Part shown: piece after piece, positions 1 to 7,644 of the stretch
How positions within the stretch are numbered: the first letter of the stretch is position 1
How the letters are laid out: every line of letters starts with the position of its first letter
NCBI RefSeq assembly: GCF_008629685.1
Contig: NZ_VWSF01000003.1
Span: 160,795 to 224,794 of the forward strand
DNA from: Adhaeribacter rhizoryzae
Lineage (GTDB): Bacteria; Bacteroidota; Bacteroidia; Cytophagales; Hymenobacteraceae
Direction of reading: 5' to 3'
Length of the DNA: 64,000 nucleotides
The notes under the pieces: generated by a model
Database searches by the model: none
What the model saw: only the letters and a program-made list of their open reading frames with translations
Told to the model about the DNA's origin: nothing
Position numbers and translations under genes: made by a program

Positions 1-930
1 GGCTTTAATGTAATAGGTACCACTAACACTTACCGCAGCCGGATTCACCAATGCTGTAGTCGCAGCCGCATTCGTCCAATAAGTAAGTGTTGTATTGGCT
101 GGTAAAGTACTGCCCGCCGTTACTGCTGCCAACGTTAGGTTCACTGTGCCTGGTGCACAGACTGCCGCCGGATTCGTAATTACCAATACAGGCGTTGGAT
201 TGACCGTAACTGTAACCGGTTCAATGTCAACACAAGCTGGGCTGCTGTTGGTAGCGGCTTTGATATAATAGGTACCACTGGTGGTTACCGCACCAGGATT
301 AGCTAGCGCTGTAGTCGCGGCCGCATTTGTCCAGTAACTCAATGTTGTACCTGTGGGCAAGGTGCTGCCCGCTGTTACCGCTGCTAACGTCAGGTTCACG
401 GTGCCTGGTGCACAAACCGCCGCCGGACTGGTGACAATTAAGGAAGGTGCGGGATTGATCGTAACCGTAACAGGTTTGATGTCGGTGCAAGCCGGAGTAC
501 TGTTGGTAGCGGCTTTAATGTAATAGGTACCACTAACACTTACCGCAGCCGGATTCACCAATGCTGTAGTCGCAGCCGCATTCGTCCAATAAGTAAGTGT
601 TGTATTGGCTGGTAAAGTACTGCCCGCCGTTACTGCTGCCAACGTTAGGTTCACTGTGCCTGGTGCACAGACTGCCGCCGGATTCGTAATTACCAATACA
701 GGCGTTGGATTGACCGTAACTGTAACCGGTTCAATGTCAACACAAGCTGGGCTGCTGTTGGTAGCGGCTTTGATATAATAGGTACCACTGGTGGTTACCG
801 CACCAGGATTAGCTAGCGCTGTAGTCGCGGCCGCATTTGTCCAGTAACTCAATGTTGTACCTGTGGGCAAGGTGCTGCCCGCTGTTACCGCTGCTAACGT
901 CAGGTTCACGGTGCCTGGTGCACAAACCGC
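1..930. repeat. Direct DNA repeats inside the Ig-like gene (510-bp period, 255-bp sub-period)
   Basis: Bases 1-420 and 511-930 read as identical by eye, a 510-bp period equal to two 85-residue protein repeats. Within each unit the two 255-bp halves are related but diverged. Identity stops abruptly after 930, where the last repeat differs from the segment after 420. This pattern indicates recent duplication or gene conversion inside the coding repeats. The copy number may vary between strains and could be collapsed in short-read assemblies. Confidence 0.9.
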
Positions 931-2208
931 TGTTGGGTTCGTAATTACCAGAGTTGGCGACGGATTAAAGGAGACCGTACTAGATCCTGAATTCGAGCAG
1001 GTACCTCCCCCAATGCCCTGGCCAGACACCACAACAGAATAGGTACCGGTAACATTTACCGTAATACTAGATGTTCCTTGCCCTGAAACAATGCCGGGTC
1101 CGGACCATACGTAACTTAAGGGAGCAATGCCACCTTGTACTGCGGCAGTTAAGGAGGCACTTCCGCAGGCACTCGAAGGAGTTACTGTTACCTGTGGTCG
1201 TACGTTAAAGGCGCCGCTACTAAAATCTTCCAGCACAGAAGTAACTGAAAAAGAAGCCCGGGTCTCGACGATAAAAGATGAAAAGCAAGCATTGGTCTGA
1301 CCGAGCCCCGCCAAGTCTATAAAGCCCTCAAAAAAGGTGATAGGCGGCATGGTGTTGGCTGGAGAGCTTTTTGCCTGGTGCGTCCACGGAGTAGTTTCGG
1401 CATTCGCATTCACAACGGCACCTAAGTTAGTATTAGATTGAGTAGCAAGTGTTTGCAGGGTTCTGCCGCTGCTGGGCACATCGCCTTGGTTCGTACCTAC
1501 CCACTTGTAGGCGGCAATGTTACCTACAGCACCTCCTTGTGATATTTCGGCCACCACTAAAATATCACCCACTGCATGATTTCCTGTAAACTTGCCCGCA
1601 GCTGGGGCTACCTGATCCTGCAAAAACCAGAACCCAATGTTGGTAGAACCATCTGCCGAAAACCGGTTGCCAAAAAAGTAAATCTTGCTGCCAATTAAGA
1701 TCGCGCCAGCCTGTTGAATATTGGTTTTATCGCTGGATGTGCCGGGTTTATTTAACCAACTGGGTATATCAATGTGGTCTTTGGTGTTCCCACCCGAGTA
1801 AATCAGCTCGGTGCCGGTATCATCCCGAATCAAGGTGGTGGAGATGCTGTTGGCCGGCAGGTTGGTGCCATTATAAATATCTACCCAGTCTAAGTTGCTG
1901 GTGGTATTAGTTGGGTTGAGCACATTGCCATCTAAAAAGCCGTAAGGATGCTGCCCTAGTACGGTAACATTCGCTAGCAACATTAATATCCCTACTATCC
2001 AGGCGGACCGCAACAATGGATGGCTGCTCCAGGTTTCCTTTGCTTGGTTTGTATATTTAGAATTGTTTAGGCTTAAAATAATTAAGCTTGGATTAAAGGG
2101 TAAATATTTATCCTTTAATCTATTAAATAGAACCTTTAACACCTTTTTACAATGCTCGCTTGCATTTAGGCCCATGATTTGGTTTAAATAAAAGAAGAAC
2201 TGCTTCAT
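1..2208 (-). CDS. Large secreted Ig-like repeat protein, N-terminal part (3' end outside window)
   Basis: The frame is open from the ATG at 2208 to the left edge (736 codons, no stop), so the gene is truncated by the window. Residues 1-68 form an unusually long N-terminal extension, followed by a hydrophobic segment (about 69-85) that looks like a signal peptide ending near VTVLG-QHPYG. Residues about 90-400 are a secreted, unassigned region with an Ig/PKD-like stretch. From about residue 414 come 85-residue Ig-like repeats, each with APGTVNLTLAAVTAGSTLP, YWTNAA and SGTYYIKA motifs: three complete copies and a partial fourth. Such repeats are typical of large Bacteroidota surface proteins carrying a C-terminal T9SS domain, which would lie outside the window. 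An internal ATG at 2175 is an alternative start. The exact role is unknown; an adhesin or surface protein is inferred. Confidence 0.85.
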   Translation of the reverse strand, partial: MKQFFFYLNQIMGLNASEHCKKVLKVLFNRLKDKYLPFNPSLIILSLNNSKYTNQAKETWSSHPLLRSAWIVGILMLLANVTVLGQHPYGFLDGNVLNPTNTTSNLDWVDIYNGTNLPANSISTTLIRDDTGTELIYSGGNTKDHIDIPSWLNKPGTSSDKTNIQQAGAILIGSKIYFFGNRFSADGSTNIGFWFLQDQVAPAAGKFTGNHAVGDILVVAEISQGGAVGNIAAYKWVGTNQGDVPSSGRTLQTLATQSNTNLGAVVNANAETTPWTHQAKSSPANTMPPITFFEGFIDLAGLGQTNACFSSFIVETRASFSVTSVLEDFSSGAFNVRPQVTVTPSSACGSASLTAAVQGGIAPLSYVWSGPGIVSGQGTSSITVNVTGTYSVVVSGQGIGGGTCSNSGSSTVSFNPSPTLVITNPTAVCAPGTVNLTLAAVTAGSTLPTGTTLSYWTNAAATTALANPGAVTTSGTYYIKAATNSSPACVDIEPVTVTVNPTPVLVITNPAAVCAPGTVNLTLAAVTAGSTLPANTTLTYWTNAAATTALVNPAAVSVSGTYYIKAATNSTPACTDIKPVTVTINPAPSLIVTSPAAVCAPGTVNLTLAAVTAGSTLPTGTTLSYWTNAAATTALANPGAVTTSGTYYIKAATNSSPACVDIEPVTVTVNPTPVLVITNPAAVCAPGTVNLTLAAVTAGSTLPANTTLTYWTNAAATTALVNPAAVSVSGTYYIKA

Positions 2209-2909
2209 AAATGGATTTTGTTTGAGTGGGTAGAACTGGAAAGAAACTGTAATGGACAGAGGAACTACTTAATTAAAAAAGCAACCAATTAGGTATTTAG
2301 ACCAACAACAGACACAGGTGGTATTTACACCAGCCGAAAATACATCACCAACATATTTACTTAAACCCAAATAGGCACGCGTAATAATTAAATCAGTGGA
2401 GCGTCAGAAGAAATATTACTTTTAGTTGGTAGTAAAAGGCTTTTAACCTTTAAGCAGATAGAAAACAATGATTTAAACAGCCTAAATTCTAATTTTAGGG
2501 TTGGCTGCTTCTGAGAAAATGAAATGCTAAGCCTTGATGCTTTAAAACAATCTTAAATAAATATACAAAAATATTTTACTGAAAGCAACAGAATTCTAAT
2601 AATTTTTATCAGATTTATCTAATTAATTATTTATAAATTTATAAAAATTGGACTTTATAACTAATACTAAAAAACGTGGCAACTTGGTTTAAACCTGCAT
2701 TGGTTAAAAACCTGTTGTGTAAGCGCAAAAACGATATTATTTTAATTATATAAGTTGCCATAGAGCTTCCTTAGTAGCAGCTAATAGTTGCCCATAAAAA
2801 AGAGAATAGAACTTTTTAAATAAACTATTAATTTAAGGCAATCAAATATTTAGGAATAGTTGCTTCTAATTAAGAAATTTAAGGTAAGCCGTATTGCCAA
2901 AGAATATTT
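2209..2909. other. AT-rich intergenic region, no gene seen
   Basis: About 700 bp of AT-rich sequence separates the start of the Ig-repeat gene from the stop of the DUF218 gene. It has no credible ORF, RNA or strong hairpin. It presumably holds the promoter of the reverse-strand repeat gene, but no convincing TAnnTTTG box was found near its start. Confidence 0.6.
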
Positions 2910-3671
2910 CTAGCAATACCCCATTAATTTATAAATAATAAAGCCGCTAATCTCGTGCAACAATTTATGCCAGCCAGCTAAGGCACTTTCGTCGGGAATA
3001 AAAGCTTCGGGGCGCAGCCGGCGATCAGTGGAGTTGAAGTCGGAGGGAAAAACATCGTGGGCAACGCCGGCCTTGATAAAGCAACCCGTGGAGCGCCGCA
3101 TGTGAAAAGCTGAAGTAATAACGATAAAACGCTGGAGACTGGGATACTGCGCTAACATTTTTTTGGTATACTGCGCGTTTTCGTAAGTATTGCGGCTTTT
3201 ATCTTCCAGCAAAATATCCGCCGCAGGTACGCCCGATAATAGCAGCAGATTCTTTACTGCTTGGGCCTCGGAAGTATACGTTTTGCGCAAAGCACCCGAG
3301 CCGCCGGTTACCAGCACCTTATTTATATAACCTTTTTTGTACAGCATTACCGTGTGCAAAAGGCGGTCGGCACCTTTGTTTGTGTAAACCCGGTCGTGCG
3401 GTGATTTTTCGAGCGATGTAAAACCGGTTAATAAAATGCCGGCGTCGTACTGTTTAATATTTTTTAGCGGCACCGGCTCGTATTCCCATAATAGCCAGGC
3501 CTCGTTTACCAATAACGGGTTAGAGAATAACAGCAACAAACTTAAACTCAGCCACAAGCTAATACGCCCCCTTTTCTGATTTTTAGTAAGCAGCCCAAAT
3601 AAAAACAGCCCCAAAATCCAGATAATTGGCATAATGAGGTAAAATAATATTTTTGATAAAATAAAAAACAT
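2910..3671 (-). CDS. YdcF/ElyC/SanA-type DUF218 membrane protein
   Basis: 253-residue protein of the DUF218 family, whose members (SanA, ElyC, YdcF) act in envelope integrity. Two hydrophobic helices occupy about residues 1-27 and 36-55, so the domain should be anchored in the inner membrane and face the periplasm. The domain starts at YDAGILLTG, contains VLVTGGSG and a RNTYENA motif, and ends with the conserved VITSAFHMRRS segment. Length and motif order match the longer ElyC-like members. The biochemical activity of the family is not firmly established, so only the family is called. The neighbours are unrelated, with no clear operon. Confidence 0.88.
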   Translation of the reverse strand: MFFILSKILFYLIMPIIWILGLFLFGLLTKNQKRGRISLWLSLSLLLLFSNPLLVNEAWLLWEYEPVPLKNIKQYDAGILLTGFTSLEKSPHDRVYTNKGADRLLHTVMLYKKGYINKVLVTGGSGALRKTYTSEAQAVKNLLLLSGVPAADILLEDKSRNTYENAQYTKKMLAQYPSLQRFIVITSAFHMRRSTGCFIKAGVAHDVFPSDFNSTDRRLRPEAFIPDESALAGWHKLLHEISGFIIYKLMGYC

Positions 3672-3677
3672 AAAGCG

Positions 3678-3752
3678 TTAAGAAAACCGATAAAGTACCA
3701 GCAGCAATACAGCCATTACTAAAAAAGCCATAATAGCTTTATAGCGCTTCAC
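3678..3752 (-). CDS. Possible 24-residue single-pass membrane peptide
   Basis: A short frame opens with GTG at 3752 (an internal ATG is at 3731) and stops just upstream of the DUF218 gene. It encodes a basic start (VKRYKA) and one continuous hydrophobic helix (AFLVMAVLLLVLY). The composition suits a tiny membrane protein in the leader of the DUF218 transcript, but this length arises easily by chance and no family is recognised. Speculative. Confidence 0.2.
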   Translation of the reverse strand: MKRYKAIMAFLVMAVLLLVLYRFS

Positions 3753-3815
3753 TTGCGTGGGTAATATTTAAAAACCGGCGGCAAGTTAAAAACTTATGTG
3801 CTTGCATGAAATCGT

Positions 3816-5591
3816 TTAGTTTTCTTCCAGCATCATTTGCTTAATATATTTTACGGGAGCACTGCCGAAGCTCAAAAACTGCTCATGAAAGGCTTTTAAA
3901 TTAAAATCTGCGCCTTGGTCTTTTTTCAGCTCTTCGCGCAAATCATAAATTTCGGTGTAACCGGTAAAGTAACTCGATAGTTGTACCTGGGTTAATGTAG
4001 CTCTTTTCCATTTTTCGCGGGCTTCTGCTTCTTCCTGAAATCCTTCTGTTGTTAATAATTTCAGGGCATCGGCCTGGCTCATATTTAAGGCGTGCACGCT
4101 GTAATCCAGAATGGCATTAAGGGTTACCCGTAAATTCCACTTGTACCACATCAGCCACATTTCGGGGCTGTTTTGGCCGTAGCCGTTTTCCAGCATCATG
4201 CGCTCGGCGTAAACGGCCCAGCCTTCAACGGTAGCGCCGTTGCCCAAAATGGCTTTAATTATTGAGGGGGACCGATTGCTGTAAATTAATTGGGTATAAT
4301 GCCCCGGTATGGCTTCATGAATATTTAATATCTGAAGCATATACCGGTTATATTCCCGCAGGTAACTTTCGGCTTGTTCAGGGGTATATTTATCTAAAGG
4401 TATAACATTATAATACGTGGGCGCGGCTTTGTCGTAAGGGCCAGGCGACGAAATAGAGGCAATGGCTATTCCTTGCATATAAGCGGGCGTGGGCCGAACC
4501 ACTAAGGGCTTGGTTGGATCTTGCGTGAGCAAATTTTTAGCATCCACAAATTTTATGAGGGCAGGAATTTGGCTTCGAATGGCAGTTAAGAAAGAATCGC
4601 GGGGTACGTGGTTTTCCGAAAGGCGGCCAATCAGTTGTTTAACGGCGGTTAAACCTTCGGGCATGGCTTGGTCCGGGAAATATTTCGGCCACAACTGGCG
4701 CGTTACCTGCTGCATTTGCTTATGCAACTCTTGTTTGCGCAATTGGGCTTTTTGGTAGACTTCCTGAGCGGTATAACCCGATTCAATATCGTACCGGAAT
4801 TTTTGCTCAAATTGCTCGCGGCCAATCCGGAAAGTGCGCCCTTTGCCCCTTTGCAACTTAGGTAGTTCGGTATCTTGTAAATATTGTACGTAACTTTCTA
4901 TAGCCAGGCGGGTGGTTTCGATGCGCTGCTGCAAAAGCATTTTTTCGGTATCCGGCAAACCCGATTTTGCTACCGAATCGGCCAGGGCCGGCTGAAATAC
5001 CGAAAGCGCGCCTAAATTCTGGGCAATTGCCAATTGGGTATGTTCCAGCGTTGGCTGGCGCAAGTTTTTAATAGCCGCTTCGTAATAATCTACGCTGCCC
5101 GCTAATTTTTCAGATATAGACTGCAAACGTTTGTTTAAATTGGTGTAGCGCCCGTTCAGGATTTCGGCAACACTATTACCCAAATTATATTCCGAAGGGT
5201 CCCACTCATAAGATTTAAATTCCTGCAGGCGCCAAATACCCCCCGCTAAAAAGTTTTGCAGCATGAGGTAATCAGTCTGATTATTTTGGGATAGCTGCTG
5301 CAGCGGAAATGATTCTAATTCTTTGGTAAAAGCTTTGTAAGACCGGATTTCGGCTTCGCGGCGCTCCGGCGTAGGAATAATTAAAACGTGATCGTATTTA
5401 TGAAAACCTTGGGTACTGGCCCAATCAGGGTGCAGTTTCCAGAATTTTAAGACCAGGCGATCTTTAAACGCCTGAAACCGGGTATCTTCTGCCGAAAGTT
5501 GTTGCTTGGTTTTTTCCTGATTTCGGCAGGCAGAAGTGGAAAATAAGAGTAAAGCAAGGAGGCAATTTAAAAAGAGTAAATATTTTCTCAT
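3816..5591 (-). CDS. DUF885 family lipoprotein, predicted zinc metallopeptidase-like
   Basis: About 590 residues of the DUF885 family, a large secreted family related to zinc peptidases. The ATG at 5591 was preferred over the in-frame ATG at 5609 because it gives a normal 21-residue lipoprotein signal, MRKYLLF... ending in the lipobox TSAC, followed by RNQEK. The hallmark HEAIPGHYTQ motif (zinc-binding H-E-x-x-x-x-H) lies near residue 430 and EGWAVYAE about 30 residues later, in the expected order and spacing. Full family length, no frameshift. The substrate is unknown; a periplasmic or surface peptidase is the family-based inference. It appears to be transcribed alone or with the DUF218 gene downstream. 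Confidence 0.88.
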   Translation of the reverse strand: MRKYLLFLNCLLALLLFSTSACRNQEKTKQQLSAEDTRFQAFKDRLVLKFWKLHPDWASTQGFHKYDHVLIIPTPERREAEIRSYKAFTKELESFPLQQLSQNNQTDYLMLQNFLAGGIWRLQEFKSYEWDPSEYNLGNSVAEILNGRYTNLNKRLQSISEKLAGSVDYYEAAIKNLRQPTLEHTQLAIAQNLGALSVFQPALADSVAKSGLPDTEKMLLQQRIETTRLAIESYVQYLQDTELPKLQRGKGRTFRIGREQFEQKFRYDIESGYTAQEVYQKAQLRKQELHKQMQQVTRQLWPKYFPDQAMPEGLTAVKQLIGRLSENHVPRDSFLTAIRSQIPALIKFVDAKNLLTQDPTKPLVVRPTPAYMQGIAIASISSPGPYDKAAPTYYNVIPLDKYTPEQAESYLREYNRYMLQILNIHEAIPGHYTQLIYSNRSPSIIKAILGNGATVEGWAVYAERMMLENGYGQNSPEMWLMWYKWNLRVTLNAILDYSVHALNMSQADALKLLTTEGFQEEAEAREKWKRATLTQVQLSSYFTGYTEIYDLREELKKDQGADFNLKAFHEQFLSFGSAPVKYIKQMMLEEN

Positions 5592-5652
5592 ATTGGGCTG
5601 GCGTGGCATAACTTACTTAGCCCGATACGGAAACCCCCTAGGAAAGATTAGC

Positions 5653-5874
5653 TTAAAATAAACGCCGGATTACCCACCACAACACACTCATAAAAATGCT
5701 CACCAACAGCATACTCACAATAGGCGCGTAAAATTTAAAATTGCTCCGTTCTATCCGGATATCGCCGGGCAAATTGCCAAACCAGTTTAGCTTATTGCCG
5801 AACAGCCATATAATTAAACCTACCAATGCCATTCCTATGCCGGCTATCACTAATATTTTCCCGATTATTTGCAT
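5653..5874 (-). CDS. DUF2905 small membrane protein
   Basis: 73-residue protein with two membrane helices (about residues 5-25 and 50-68) joined by the loop GNLPGDIRIERSNFKFYAPI, the signature of DUF2905. Function unknown; members are small integral inner-membrane proteins. It lies 54 bp downstream of pncB on the same strand and may be cotranscribed with it. Confidence 0.85.
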   Translation of the reverse strand: MQIIGKILVIAGIGMALVGLIIWLFGNKLNWFGNLPGDIRIERSNFKFYAPIVSMLLVSIFMSVLWWVIRRLF

Positions 5875-5928
5875 AAAAAATAAAGCAATTTTAAATATTG
5901 CACTAATTACCTGCTAATAAGCCAAAAC

Positions 5929-7428
5929 TTATCTATCAGCTGCCCACGCTTTTTCACTTATTTTTCCTTTGTTCCGGATGTTCAAAATAATTTCCATCTT
6001 TTTATTGAATAACTGTTCTTCCAGGCCAACCGGATACAAATGCGGATTAAGAAGACGCCGAATTGACTCGTGTAATTGCGTTACTTGTTGCCGGGCACGC
6101 GTCTGAATGGCGGGCAAATCCGGTTCTTCGTAAACAGGTTTACCATCCCGGAAAATAGGTACTAATAAATTCTCGAAAGTTTCGTTGGCCGAGAGCGTTT
6201 TACGGCGGGTTACATCGGCCGGGTCTATAATGGTGGCAGCGCCGGATATGGGTTGTTCTTCGGAATAAATCATATCGGCTACAAACCCTTGCGTATTTGT
6301 ATACCGCCGAACCTGCAGAATGCCCGGCGTAGATATTTTTACCAGTTGCTCCGATAATTTAAGTTTATATTCCCATTGGCCATCGGTTTTGCGCAGGGCA
6401 GCTAGTTTGTAAACCCCACCCAAAGCGGGTTGGTCGTAAGCCGTAACCAGCTTGGTACCAATGCCCCAGGTATCAATGCGGGCACCTTGCAATTTTAAGC
6501 TTTGAATTAAATATTCGTCTAGGTCGTTACTAGCCAGAATCGAAACATCGGGTAAACCTGCCTCGTCCAACAGCCGTCTAGCTTCTTTGCTCAGGTAAGC
6601 CAAATCGCCGGAATCGAGCCGGATGCCAAGCAATTCCGTTCCTTTTTCCCGAAGCTGTTTTGCGACCGCAATGGCTTTCCGGACGCCTTGCAAAGTATTA
6701 TAGGTATCGACCAGGAAAACCGAATCGTAAGGAAAAACACTGGCGTAAGCGGCAAATGCATCTTGTTCTTCCGGAAACGACATAACCCAGCTATGCGCGT
6801 GGGTACCCTTAACCGGAATATTAAAATAGCGCCCCGCCAGCATGTTGGAGGTAGCGCCAATGCCGCCAATAAAGGCGGCCCGGGCAGCCGATAAAGCACC
6901 ATCTGCGCCCTGTGCCCGGCGCATCCCAAATTCAATAATGCGGTCGCCCTGCGCAGCATCGGTCAGGCGGGCGGCTTTGGTGGCAATTAAGGTTTGAAAA
7001 TTCAGGATGGTGAGCAAAGGCGTTTCGAGTAGCTGGCATTGCAATATTGGGCCCTGAATCCGGAGTAAAGGCTCATTCGGAAAAACCACGGTACCTTCGG
7101 GTATGGCATCTATCTGGCAGGTTAAAGTTAAATCTTGTAAATAAGTCAGGAAGTCTTTTTCGAATAATGGCTGCTGTTGGCTACCTTTCAGGCTGCCCAG
7201 GTAAGCAATATCTTCTTCAGAAAAACTAAATTCTTTTATATAATCAATGGCATCGGCCAAACCGGCACAAACGGTATAACCGCCGTTAAACGGGTGCTTC
7301 CGGAAATACAAATGAAATACCGCTTCCTGTTCGGCCATGTTATTTTTCCAGTAAGCCTGGGCCATGGTAAGTTGGTACATATCGGTAAATAAGGCGAGCG
7401 AAGTAGCGTAACGGCTGGTAAATTTCAT
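5929..7428 (-). CDS. pncB: Nicotinate phosphoribosyltransferase
   Basis: 499-residue enzyme converting nicotinate and PRPP (with ATP) to nicotinate mononucleotide in the Preiss-Handler NAD salvage pathway. Family motifs are visible: N-terminal LFTDMYQLTMAQAYW, the EFGMRRAQG segment, GIGATSN, GTHAHSWVMSF around the active-site histidine, and GIRLDSGDL followed by ILASNDLDEYLI and WGIGTKLVTAYDQPALGGVYKL. Length is normal for the long bacterial and eukaryotic-like NAPRTase group. The start at 7428 gives the expected N-terminus. The protein is cytoplasmic and the gene probably heads a short transcript with the DUF2905 gene. Confidence 0.95.
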   Translation of the reverse strand: MKFTSRYATSLALFTDMYQLTMAQAYWKNNMAEQEAVFHLYFRKHPFNGGYTVCAGLADAIDYIKEFSFSEEDIAYLGSLKGSQQQPLFEKDFLTYLQDLTLTCQIDAIPEGTVVFPNEPLLRIQGPILQCQLLETPLLTILNFQTLIATKAARLTDAAQGDRIIEFGMRRAQGADGALSAARAAFIGGIGATSNMLAGRYFNIPVKGTHAHSWVMSFPEEQDAFAAYASVFPYDSVFLVDTYNTLQGVRKAIAVAKQLREKGTELLGIRLDSGDLAYLSKEARRLLDEAGLPDVSILASNDLDEYLIQSLKLQGARIDTWGIGTKLVTAYDQPALGGVYKLAALRKTDGQWEYKLKLSEQLVKISTPGILQVRRYTNTQGFVADMIYSEEQPISGAATIIDPADVTRRKTLSANETFENLLVPIFRDGKPVYEEPDLPAIQTRARQQVTQLHESIRRLLNPHLYPVGLEEQLFNKKMEIILNIRNKGKISEKAWAADR

Positions 7429-7591
7429 AGTAATAATATTTGTATCGGACCGAAAGTAATATTTTAAAACTGGTTGCTGGCTAAAATAATCAATCCTTTA
7501 TTCGGTGCACAAACGAAAAAAGCCCGGTTTAAGATGTGTTTTCTACAAACCAAGCCTTTACGAAATACCTGATACCCGGAAACACATAAAA

Positions 7592-7621
7592 AAAACCTCT
7601 CCAATTAGGTGGAGAGGTTTT
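7592..7621 (-). terminator. Rho-independent terminator of the beta-helix lipoprotein gene
   Basis: A perfect 11-bp inverted repeat, AAAACCTCTCC (7592-7602) and GGAGAGGTTTT (7611-7621), with an 8-nt loop. It begins 23 bp after the reverse-strand stop at 7645. The A-run at 7588-7595 gives the U-tract on the reverse strand. Confidence 0.85.
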
Positions 7622-7644
7622 AATCCCAAACTATTCAAAACTAA

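Noticed and set aside
299-490. Short reverse-strand frame of 63 residues
   Set aside because: It lies in another frame of the Ig-repeat gene and repeats with that gene's 510-bp period, so it is a shadow.
1-1020. Possible CRISPR-like or satellite array
   Set aside because: The repeat unit is 255/510 bp, is in frame and encodes Ig-like domains; no short direct repeats with spacers.
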